Shown one piece after another: positions 27,468-34,440 of a DNA stretch of 64,000 nt. Source of the DNA: Bacteroidales bacterium (lineage in GTDB: Bacteria > Bacteroidota > Bacteroidia > Bacteroidales > JAAYJT01). Where the stretch lies: NCBI GenBank assembly GCA_014860575.1, contig JACZJK010000052.1, positions 99,420-163,419 of the forward strand, read 5' to 3'. Each line of letters opens with the position of its first letter. Position 1 is the first letter of the stretch. Under the pieces are notes generated by a model. That model saw nothing but the letters and a program-made list of their open reading frames with translations. It ran no database searches and was not told where the DNA came from. Both the position numbers and the translations under genes were made by a program.

Positions 27468-28391
27468 TCAAATCATCCTTCTGAAGCGGATAACTACAAA
27501 AGTGATCATAAGGAAAATACCTAAGTAGAGTGCCCAGTTAGAGATGGGAACTTCAGGATTTACGGTTGAGAAACTTTCAGCTTTAACGAATACCCAGGAA
27601 TCCCAAACACTGTCACCAGCATCAGCTATGGCAATCCTGATGGTATTGGTCACCCCAGGTGTTACAACTGCTGTACCAGTTAATACGGTAGTCATAGCAT
27701 CAGCTTCAATGTTATAAGCATTACCCATATTATCTCTGAAGTATTCACAGTTCATGCAAGGACCAGCAGAAAGACCTGGCCAATTACCATTGTTAACAGT
27801 GTTTATTGAAATCGGGGTGGCTGCACCAGGTATAAGGGCTATGTTTTGGCCGTTTACAAAAAATGCAAAAACATCATTAACATTAGAGTTTACATATTCA
27901 TTGTACTCTTCCGAACCGAAAACGTACTGAATAAATACATTGTTTGCAGTTGGAACAAATTCGAATTGTAACCAGGTGGCATCAAAGGTAGGATTTCCAG
28001 ATAAAGTCGTCAAATCGGCATCTCCGGGTAAGCCAAGGGATGCACTCGTGGAAGATGAGCTGTTTGGGCCTACAGCATTTGCAAGAGTTCCTGAGGACAG
28101 GATAATACCTGCATCAAATCCAAGGGCTACGCAGTCAGCACCACTGAAATTACCAATGGAAGCCACGGCAGCATTCCCAAGATTGGCCTGGTAAGTAACA
28201 TTGCTGTATGAAACACCAGCACCCAAAAGGGAAGTTACCAATACGTCAACAGCTGCTGCATCAACGGCACCTGTAACTGAAATACAGCGACCCTGAATAT
28301 CTTCCATAGTTTTAGCGGGACCAGCTTTACGCTCTTCAGCCACAGCCACTATCATAACGAAGCTTAATAAAATTGTCAGAATTTTTTTCAT
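27468..28391 (-). CDS. Choice-of-anchor L domain protein with PISNW-type C-terminal tail
   Basis: This 307-residue protein (ATG at 28391; the frame extends to 28424) has a signal peptide. Its choice-of-anchor L domain is recognised by IILSSGTLANAVGPN, WLQFEFVPTANNVFIQYVFG and the FGSEEYNEYVNSNVNDVFAF segment. The last ~27 residues are a tail: VPISNWALYLG, one hydrophobic segment and a basic end (RFRRMI), nearly the same in three neighbouring proteins. Choice-of-anchor domains are known for being joined to different sorting tails. The gene forms its own transcription unit with a dyad-bearing promoter. It is probably anchored at the cell surface; the ligand is unknown. Confidence 0.85.
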   Translation of the reverse strand: MKKILTILLSFVMIVAVAEERKAGPAKTMEDIQGRCISVTGAVDAAAVDVLVTSLLGAGVSYSNVTYQANLGNAAVASIGNFSGADCVALGFDAGIILSSGTLANAVGPNSSSSTSASLGLPGDADLTTLSGNPTFDATWLQFEFVPTANNVFIQYVFGSEEYNEYVNSNVNDVFAFFVNGQNIALIPGAATPISINTVNNGNWPGLSAGPCMNCEYFRDNMGNAYNIEADAMTTVLTGTAVVTPGVTNTIRIAIADAGDSVWDSWVFVKAESFSTVNPEVPISNWALYLGIFLMITFVVIRFRRMI

Positions 28392-28421
28392 AAGTAAAAG
28401 TTTTTTGGTTCGTAATTGCAA

Positions 28422-28504
28422 CAAAAATACATCCTCGAACTACTATGTCAATATAATGTGAGGGCAAAGATGTCCGATTAAAATTTATTTATACAAAATA
28501 AATG
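28422..28504 (-). promoter_or_regulatory. Promoter with proximal TGTCCG dyad (choice-of-anchor L gene)
   Basis: On the minus strand the -7 box is TATTTTTG (28422-28429) and the -33 box is TTG (28449-28451, in TTGACA), 19 nt apart. A TGTCCG-type element (28471-28504) starts 41 nt beyond the -7 box. Its first half-site is TGTCCG; a weak second half (TATACA) lies 20-25 bases in. Confidence 0.7.
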
Positions 28505-28545
28505 AAAACAAACGCATAACCTGCAATTTAAACCGCGGTTCAAGA

Positions 28546-28570
28546 TGTCCGGAATAAGTTTATTAATACA
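28546..28570 (-). promoter_or_regulatory. Distal TGTCCG dyad
   Basis: TGTCCGGAATAAG... with ATACA as a degenerate second half, exactly 75 bp upstream (relative to the gene) of the proximal element at 28471. Confidence 0.6.
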
Positions 28571-28610
28571 ATTCCTTGCTTAAAGTCTTAAATCGAGACA
28601 TACAACTAAT

Positions 28611-28641
28611 AAAAAAGCCACCTCATGTGAAGTGGCTTTTC
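28611..28641 (-). terminator. Terminator of the 28663-30182 unit
   Basis: On the minus strand an AAAAGCCACTTCACATGAGG TGGCTTTTTT hairpin. The same hairpin sequence occurs at 30402-30432. Confidence 0.85.
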
Positions 28642-28662
28642 GTCCCAATAATTGTATGAATA

Positions 28663-29718
28663 CTACATCATCCTCTTAAAGCGGATAACTACAAAGGTGA
28701 TCATAAGTAAAATACCAAGGTAAATCGCCCAATCTGAGAGGGGAACCAAAGGAGTACCAGTGCTAAAGCTTACCTGGCCGCCATAATAAGTATCTACCGA
28801 ATTTGTTGCATACGCTCTTACATAATATGTCTGATCTGCAACGAGGCCTGTAAGCTGGCTCACAAAAGCACCGAACCCAGAGCCATCAACCGTAAAATTA
28901 TCTGCAAGGGTGGGTACACCAGTTGTATTCCAGACAATTCCACGTGCTGTAATAGGTGGAGTATTTAATCCAGTGGCCACATTACCGCCTGACATTGCAG
29001 TAGGAGGAAAAATTGAAGTGACAGCAACAGTTGTGACAATTGGTTCACCAGGTGCTGAGGTACCGCCGGGTGCATTATCAAGCATGACCCATGGATCTAA
29101 AATTTGATCACTGATGTTAAATCCTGAAAACCCAACCCTATACAACCCAGCCGCAGGGGCTGTAAGAGTAATTGGATACCAGCCTGAACTGCCGTAATCG
29201 CCAACAACTATCGCATTTGGGTCGCCATAAGCGTTTGATGTTACTGAAAGAACATGTATTTCCTGATGCCCTGGGCCAGTAAACGAGGCAAAACAACCAT
29301 CATTAAAAGGTGCGTAGTCAGTAGAAATAAAATTCCAGTACATTGTAACACTTTCTCCGGCTGCAAGCAGCACATCCTGATAGATCACAGAAAAGTTAGT
29401 TGTACTGGAAAACAGGCCATTGTTATGGGCCACCAGAGCGCCAGCGGTTAAGTTCAAAAGTATTTCCGCGCCAGCTCTGGCTGGACCTCCGGGAGGTATA
29501 ATTCGCCCCATGTAATTGTCTGCAGGATTCACAATCCAGGCATTGTATGTAACTCCCGTTGAGGCTTCACTAAAACCAGCAGCAGTCCAACCTGTGATGT
29601 CGCCGGTCTCAAAACCCGGGTTTACAAGTTGCGCATTTGAATTAAAGGTAAATCCAAGCATGATAATCAGCACTGTAGCCAGGCTAAAGGTCTTTGTAAT
29701 GTTTATTAGATTTTTCAT
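28663..29718 (-). CDS. Surface protein with PLSDW-type C-terminal tail
   Basis: This 351-residue protein has a signal peptide (cleavage after SNAQ, ~30). A lectin/jelly-roll-like region follows (LVNPGFETGDITGWTAAGFS, a common start of carbohydrate-binding modules), then a fibronectin-type segment (~220-320; ARGIVWNT, DQTYYVRAYATNS). It ends in the tail VPLSDWAIYLG + membrane segment + RFKRMM. The start codon overlaps the stop of the upstream gene (TAATG), so translation is coupled. It is the second gene of its transcription unit. Confidence 0.8.
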   Translation of the reverse strand: MKNLINITKTFSLATVLIIMLGFTFNSNAQLVNPGFETGDITGWTAAGFSEASTGVTYNAWIVNPADNYMGRIIPPGGPARAGAEILLNLTAGALVAHNNGLFSSTTNFSVIYQDVLLAAGESVTMYWNFISTDYAPFNDGCFASFTGPGHQEIHVLSVTSNAYGDPNAIVVGDYGSSGWYPITLTAPAAGLYRVGFSGFNISDQILDPWVMLDNAPGGTSAPGEPIVTTVAVTSIFPPTAMSGGNVATGLNTPPITARGIVWNTTGVPTLADNFTVDGSGFGAFVSQLTGLVADQTYYVRAYATNSVDTYYGGQVSFSTGTPLVPLSDWAIYLGILLMITFVVIRFKRMM

Positions 29719-30182
29719 TATTCTACTCCTTTCACATTAGCGTTTACAATCATCCATTCTGAACCTGTTTTTTGCAGGTCGGCTGTAATTGCTATAATCT
29801 CTGATTTGTTGGTAGCAGAGTTATAGTTGTAGAAATAATGACCTACCACCTTGGCGGTGTTTTGGTTCACCTCAATGCTTCTAAACATAAAGTAGCCGTT
29901 AGTTGCACTTCTCTGGAGGTTTTCCCTATCAGTAAGAACAATGGTTTTTCCTGGTGCAGAAATATCTGAGGGTACTGCAACCGGGAACTGTACGATGGTA
30001 ACCTGCTTTGCATTATCGCCCGGAACCACTGGATAAAATTGCTGCAAATCAGGGAGATTGATGATTTTTTCAACAATCTGTGATTGATTGCCCTTTTGTG
30101 CCATTGTTTGCTGAGGCAGAAACATAGCTAACAAAAGCAATCCTGCAAATGCCATTGTTAAAATTTTTGCTTTTTCTTTCAT
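29718..30182 (-). CDS. Small secreted protein coupled to a PLSDW-tail protein
   Basis: This 154-residue protein has a signal peptide (cleavage near TMAQ, ~28) and no C-terminal tail or lipobox. The mature part is alpha/beta with conserved-looking strands (KTIVLTDRENLQ, KVVGHYFYNYNSATN, EWMIVNANVKG). Its stop overlaps the next start (TAATG), giving a tight 1:1 link to the 351-residue tailed protein, possibly as a periplasmic partner. It is the first gene of a unit with a dyad-bearing promoter. No family was recognised. Confidence 0.65.
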   Translation of the reverse strand: MKEKAKILTMAFAGLLLLAMFLPQQTMAQKGNQSQIVEKIINLPDLQQFYPVVPGDNAKQVTIVQFPVAVPSDISAPGKTIVLTDRENLQRSATNGYFMFRSIEVNQNTAKVVGHYFYNYNSATNKSEIIAITADLQKTGSEWMIVNANVKGVE

Positions 30183-30211
30183 AGTGTTTAAATATTAGTT
30201 GGTAATCGTGG

Positions 30212-30294
30212 CAAAAATATTCACACATCCTTATTTTTGATTATGAATCATCGAAAATCTTGTCCGTTTAAATTTTTTTTGTACTAAATAGATG
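30212..30294 (-). promoter_or_regulatory. Promoter with proximal TGTCCG dyad (28663-30182 unit)
   Basis: On the minus strand the -7 box is TATTTTTG (30212-30219). The TGTCCG element (30261-30294) starts 41 nt beyond it, the same distance as at 28471. No good -33 TTG is visible, which suggests activator dependence. The 34 bases align without gaps to the element at 28471. Confidence 0.65.
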
Positions 30295-30335
30295 ACACCA
30301 TGCCCAGAATGTGTTAATTAATTATCAATTTAAGA

Positions 30336-30360
30336 TGTCCGGAATTATTTAATTTATACA
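30336..30360 (-). promoter_or_regulatory. Distal TGTCCG dyad
   Basis: TGTCCGGAATTAT... with TATACA as second half, exactly 75 bp from the proximal element at 30261. Confidence 0.6.
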
Positions 30361-30401
30361 TTTTATTGTCAAAATTCTGTAATTAAAGTCCTCCGGTAAA
30401 T

Positions 30402-30432
30402 TAAAAAAGCCACCTCATGTGAAGTGGCTTTT
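30402..30432 (-). terminator. Terminator of the 30455-32594 unit
   Basis: On the minus strand an AAAAGCCACTTCACATGAGG TGGCTTTTTT hairpin, the same as at 28611-28641. Confidence 0.85.
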
Positions 30433-30454
30433 ATTCAAATAATAAATGTCTGCA

Positions 30455-32131
30455 CTAAATCATTCTTCTGAACCTAATAACTACAAAAGTAAGCATGAGT
30501 AATATGCCGAGATAAATTGCCCAATCAGAAAGAGGAACTGAAATAAGATCAGTCCAGGTAAATGATGCTGTATCGTTTAATGCACCAACAACAGCTACAA
30601 TTGTATCAATACCCTGGTTTGGTCCGGCATAGCAGAAAGTTGCTATCCCGCTGGCATTGGTGAAGGCAAAGCCTGAACTTGCACTGTTTGGCCCGGTGAT
30701 GTTAAAGTCAACCCTGACACCTGAAACCGGATCACCAAAATTATCAAGCAGGAGGGCTTCCCAACATTTGTTGGTGTTTACAGGGGCTGATCCTGTTTTT
30801 GGAGTGATTGTCAACGAAGTAACTGTGGCAACTGCACCAAAAGCCTGTCCGCCCAAGTAACCATAGGAATCGTAACTACCAAAACCATAAACCATCAGGC
30901 CAATAGGCAAAACACTGTTAACGGTATGAACACCGTTTGCAACAGGTACACGAGCTCCTGAAAAAGTGGTTCCGGGAATAACTGTCCAGGCGCCGGCGGC
31001 AACAGTAGCGCCATCAACCTGAACATTTCCGGTATTTGCTGTGGGTGAAGTAATATTCAAAAAGTTAATTGGAATATTTGATGTTCCGGCTGAAACAATA
31101 TAACTGTTAAGGAATTGCTCATCGGGTGGTAAGAGTGTAAAGAAAGGGTCTGAAGTCACGCCATCAGCTCCACTACTCTTCGAATATTGTCCAACAAGAA
31201 TCGGCTTGTTGGCAACTATCCTGTTATAGGAAGTGCTTGCAAGGCTTACTTCATGAAAAGCGCCTGCAGCCAGGTTGGCAACAACAGCACCATTAATAGT
31301 TACTTCAGTATTAGCTTCCTGCGCCATAATCCTGAAGATGTCTCCCCCGGTCCGTGTTGCAAGTGGTACGGTTACAAAACTTTGCCCCCAACCAGATGTT
31401 GGCACCATTTGCTGTACGATAAAATCGCAACAACAAGGTCCCACAGGAATATTTGTGCATTCAACGCTGCCAAATACACTTACAGGCTTATCCGAAACTA
31501 CCCTGGAACCAGTGTAATCACCGCCGCCACCTGATGATCTTAATTGAAACACCTGGCCTTCATTAAGTACTATATTACCAGGAACTCCAGCAGTAAACCC
31601 ACCGCCTGTGGCTGTTGGGGTTATCGTAATAGCTGTGTTATCTTCTGTAGCAACAATAGCCATTTGTGAAGGTGCAGCAGTGTGAACGTATGTCATTACA
31701 TAGTAGCTTGTTCCCAGTGCATCAACCGGTAAGGCTAGATAGGCATCAGTAGTGGCAGCTTCCTGACTCATACCGTAAACAGTTACCGGGTTGTCAGAAG
31801 TGATGTGAATACCTTTATTTTCAACAACTCCATTGCTATTGATATCAACAGCTACCGGTAAGTTGATTGTTGCCAATGTGCCAGCTGGAATATTTACAGT
31901 TGTAGAAAATACGGGATTTACAATGTTTACATCTACGGTTGAATTCACTTCGGCAGTGATATACAATTGACGGGGATTGCTCTGATAAATGTTTTTTGGA
32001 AATGCAATCCAGAAATCAGTTCCCTGACTACTTTGAGCCTTCAGAACTGTTGGGTTCGATACGACTGCAAGCAAAGTTATAAATGATAACAACAGCAGAC
32101 GTTTTACTGAAATGTAATAAGTATTTTTCAT
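30455..32131 (-). CDS. IgGFc-binding-type surface protein with PLSDW-type tail
   Basis: This 558-residue protein has a signal peptide (~1-32). The N-terminal ~400 residues match the IgGFc-binding N-terminal type domain: SQGTDFWIAFPKN, AEVNSTVDVNI, PVTVYGMSQEAATTDAYLALP, GSRVVSDKPVSVFGSVECTNI, VHTVNSVLPIGLMVYGFG. A bacterial Ig-like domain follows (~435-530; CWEALLLDNFGDPVSGVRVDF), then the tail VPLSDWAIYLG + membrane segment + RFRRMI. The host-binding name comes from animal homologues and does not prove IgG binding here. It lies 37 bp after the small secreted gene at 32169-32594, probably in one unit. Confidence 0.85.
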   Translation of the reverse strand: MKNTYYISVKRLLLLSFITLLAVVSNPTVLKAQSSQGTDFWIAFPKNIYQSNPRQLYITAEVNSTVDVNIVNPVFSTTVNIPAGTLATINLPVAVDINSNGVVENKGIHITSDNPVTVYGMSQEAATTDAYLALPVDALGTSYYVMTYVHTAAPSQMAIVATEDNTAITITPTATGGGFTAGVPGNIVLNEGQVFQLRSSGGGGDYTGSRVVSDKPVSVFGSVECTNIPVGPCCCDFIVQQMVPTSGWGQSFVTVPLATRTGGDIFRIMAQEANTEVTINGAVVANLAAGAFHEVSLASTSYNRIVANKPILVGQYSKSSGADGVTSDPFFTLLPPDEQFLNSYIVSAGTSNIPINFLNITSPTANTGNVQVDGATVAAGAWTVIPGTTFSGARVPVANGVHTVNSVLPIGLMVYGFGSYDSYGYLGGQAFGAVATVTSLTITPKTGSAPVNTNKCWEALLLDNFGDPVSGVRVDFNITGPNSASSGFAFTNASGIATFCYAGPNQGIDTIVAVVGALNDTASFTWTDLISVPLSDWAIYLGILLMLTFVVIRFRRMI

Positions 32132-32168
32132 AAAAATTGTTTTAAAGTTTGTGAATGAATCTGTTTAC

Positions 32169-32594
32169 TTAGCGTTGTGAAACACTTACAGCGATGTTGC
32201 TGAACTCAAACTTTTGCATTTCAACAACATGTGTTGGAGCCACTGCTGAAAGGAATACTACTAGTTCGCTGCTGTCGGAATCACCGCAACTGCTCGCCTG
32301 CATGGTTTTGCCCGCAGTAAGGGTAAGTTCTTTCTCACCTTCAAATGATTCAATGCTCCTGCCTATTGTTTTGTCCATAATGACTTCTCTCCAGCTTACC
32401 TGAACATCGTATTCATTTTTATTTACGATTTTCAGGAGAACAGCTTGTTGGCCATCACATTCACCTACTTTGTAATAGAACTCAACATTGCCTGTTGATT
32501 TGTCGAGTTTCCAGTCACTGGCATAGCTGTGACCGATGCTTCCCAGCAAAATAACGCAGGAAAGCATTAATTTAAAAAGATTTGCTTTTTTCAT
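32169..32594 (-). CDS. Small secreted protein, unknown function
   Basis: This 141-residue protein has a signal peptide (cleavage near SYAS, ~26). The mature part is beta-rich and has two cysteines (GECDG, SSCGD) that could form a disulfide. There is no sorting tail. It is the first gene of the unit that continues into the IgGFc-type surface protein, the same small-then-tailed layout as 29718/28663, though the two small proteins show no evident sequence similarity. Function unknown. Confidence 0.65.
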   Translation of the reverse strand: MKKANLFKLMLSCVILLGSIGHSYASDWKLDKSTGNVEFYYKVGECDGQQAVLLKIVNKNEYDVQVSWREVIMDKTIGRSIESFEGEKELTLTAGKTMQASSCGDSDSSELVVFLSAVAPTHVVEMQKFEFSNIAVSVSQR

Positions 32595-32628
32595 AAAACT
32601 TAAATTTTGGTTTGAATTAAAACTATTG

Positions 32629-32712
32629 CAAAAATATTTTCAGAATGTCTCATTATCAAAGAAACGCACATATAAATGTGTCCATATAAATTAAAATTAG
32701 ACTAAATAATTG
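32629..32712 (-). promoter_or_regulatory. Promoter with proximal TGTCC dyad (30455-32594 unit)
   Basis: On the minus strand the -7 box is TATTTTTG (32629-32636) and the -33 box is TTTG (32657-32660), 20 nt apart. The element TGTCCATATAAATT... (32679-32712) starts 42 nt beyond the -7 box and aligns without gaps with those at 28471 and 30261. Confidence 0.7.
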
Positions 32713-32749
32713 TATCTTGCTGAATATTAGCACTGTTATAGTTATGCAA

Positions 32750-32782
32750 ATTTTGTCCGAATAAATATTTTTCGGACAAAAT
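32750..32782 (-). promoter_or_regulatory. Distal TGTCCG dyad, perfect inverted repeat
   Basis: 12-bp perfect arms (ATTTTGTCCGAA / TTCGGACAAAAT) are separated by 9 nt. The TGTCCG half-site starts exactly 75 bp from the proximal element at 32679. Followed by TCATAC, not a T-run, so not a terminator. Confidence 0.75.
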
Positions 32783-32829
32783 CATACATCTTTTTATTAT
32801 CCCCCCGCTTTTTGCTTGCATTTAAGCAT

Positions 32830-32861
32830 AAAAAAAGCCACCCTGGAAGAGGTGGCCTTTT
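32830..32861 (-). terminator. Terminator of the nidogen-type gene
   Basis: On the minus strand AAGGCCACCTCTTCCAGGGT followed by GGCTTTTTTT forms a stem-loop with a T-run, 23 bp after the gene. It is a relative of the hairpins at 28611 and 30402. Confidence 0.85.
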
Positions 32862-32884
32862 GTATTTCGTATTGATGAATAAGA

Positions 32885-34156
32885 TTACACCATCTTTCTA
32901 AACCGAATAATCACAAATGTAAGCATTAACACAATACCCAGATAGATTGCCCAATCAGATAATGGAACCTGGGAGATAGGGACGAAACTGTATTCGCCAG
33001 TACTGCAATTAAACGTTACAAAGTATGTATCAGAAGTTCCATCAAGGTTTACAGGAATGGGAATGTTTGGGCCATCCTGGTAGCCAAAGTCTGATGGAAA
33101 GCCATATGCACCCCAGTTGATTGCCCAATCACTGTTCAGACGAAACTTTACACTGATAATATCAGGCTCATCATATAGGTTCATTCCTATATCAACTGTA
33201 AGAACTCCAGTCCATATATTTGGATCGCTACCACTTTGGGTTAAAGCCAGATCTGGACCATCACCTCCCCAATCGTTGAATTCACCAACGAGGCTTACAT
33301 CTCCATCACACCTGGGATCAACAATGACAACATCTTCATCGCATGCATCAAAAACATAGCGCTTGTAATTCAGATAGCTAACGCAGTCATTATTACCAAA
33401 CGGGCCGTCATAGCAAACACCGGGGGCATCAAAGCGGCCTACTAAAGCATAATTGATGCCATCGCCTCTGTTTACTCCCACTGTTGCCGGATATCCGCCA
33501 AAACCACCTGAGCCTCCGGAAGCGCTACCTGTTGTCCATTCCATTTCTTCATAAGCAAAAGCAACATTATTGCCTACACCAATGAGCGGATCATTGCCAT
33601 CGGTTATGATGACCTGGAAGGTGTTCAGTTTGTCAGTCTGATTAGAAAAATAGCCAACATGGTCATATATTACAGTCAGGCGGCCAGCTTCCAGTTTATG
33701 CCAGACCAAGCCGGTTCCAACTGAGCCAATTGCCCGGGTATCTACATCACCCCAAAAAGGAGCAATCATAATATAATCGTTTGAAGGAAAACCTTCTGGT
33801 GAATAAGAGTAATAAGATGATTCAAAGGAGAGGTTTCCATTATTATTTATAAAAATCTGGGTATAATCGGTTCCATAAAAACAAAATGTAAACCCAAGGT
33901 CGAATGGACCATATGAACCATCGTCATTGGGGTTCATTGTCTGAGTGAATGTTACATCTAAAGGAATAAAGAGTCCTTCATTACGATTTCCTTCAAATTC
34001 TTTGATTTCCGGAATAACTGTCGGGATAACAGTTTGATCAACTGGTTGAGGGAGCAGGCCGTCTCGTTTCATTTGATCGTAACCCGGGTCATTCGGGTTA
34101 ATTTGTGCCAATAAAATAATAGGCAACATAAGCAGTAGCATAATTAGTTTTCTCAT
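32885..34156 (-). CDS. Nidogen-type surface protein with PLSDW-type tail
   Basis: This 423-residue protein has a short signal peptide (~1-18). A NIDO-like extracellular domain spans ~65-270 (LGFTFCFYGTDYTQIFINNNGNLSF..., YIMIAPFWGDVDTR, FQVIITDGNDP). It is followed by a starch/glycan-binding-type beta domain (~285-395; VSLVGEFNDWGGDG, WTGVLTV) and the tail VPLSDWAIYLG + membrane segment + RFRKMV. Both domain types bind glycans or matrix in other organisms, so a surface adhesin or sugar-binding protein is likely. It is a single-gene unit with a dyad promoter. Confidence 0.85.
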   Translation of the reverse strand: MRKLIMLLLMLPIILLAQINPNDPGYDQMKRDGLLPQPVDQTVIPTVIPEIKEFEGNRNEGLFIPLDVTFTQTMNPNDDGSYGPFDLGFTFCFYGTDYTQIFINNNGNLSFESSYYSYSPEGFPSNDYIMIAPFWGDVDTRAIGSVGTGLVWHKLEAGRLTVIYDHVGYFSNQTDKLNTFQVIITDGNDPLIGVGNNVAFAYEEMEWTTGSASGGSGGFGGYPATVGVNRGDGINYALVGRFDAPGVCYDGPFGNNDCVSYLNYKRYVFDACDEDVVIVDPRCDGDVSLVGEFNDWGGDGPDLALTQSGSDPNIWTGVLTVDIGMNLYDEPDIISVKFRLNSDWAINWGAYGFPSDFGYQDGPNIPIPVNLDGTSDTYFVTFNCSTGEYSFVPISQVPLSDWAIYLGIVLMLTFVIIRFRKMV

Positions 34157-34188
34157 TGGATAATGGATTTAGTTAATAAATATTGGAA

Positions 34189-34268
34189 CAAATTTAAGTG
34201 TAATTGATATTCAAGGCTAGAAAGAACATGAAAATTATGTCCGGAATAATTTTTCCGGACATAATTTT
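34189..34268 (-). promoter_or_regulatory. Promoter with TGTCCG dyad, 16-bp perfect arms (nidogen-type gene)
   Basis: On the minus strand the -7 box is TAAATTTG (34189-34196). The TGTCCG half-site starts at 34238, 41 nt beyond, as in the other units. The element is a perfect inverted repeat: AAAATTATGTCCGGAA (34231-34246) and its complement (34253-34268), 6 nt apart. There is no second box 75 bp away in this unit. Confidence 0.75.
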
Positions 34269-34316
34269 CCGGTTTTAATACTTTTAACTATTTAAAGCTG
34301 ATAAACATTGTATTAC

Positions 34317-34347
34317 TTGACTGGTTCAATATCGTGAACTATATTTG
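34317..34347 (+). promoter_or_regulatory. Promoter of FISUMP lipoprotein gene
   Basis: TTG (34317-34319) and TATATTTG (34340-34347) are separated by 20 nt, a good match to the Bacteroidota promoter. Confidence 0.6.
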
Positions 34348-34440
34348 TAACGTAATTATCGTAACTTCTATAACACAAAAGATATTCAGATAATCGTGCC
34401 TGATAAATCACTGAGACCCCAAATCCCAAACAACGAAATA

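Noticed and set aside
30455..32131. Literal IgG-binding function for the IgGFc-type protein
   Set aside because: The domain name comes from animal proteins; nothing here shows antibody binding.
32750..32782. Terminator reading of the TTTTGTCCGAA hairpin
   Set aside because: It is followed by TCATAC, not a T-run, and fits the recurring TGTCCG dyad series; a separate true terminator lies at 32830-32861.
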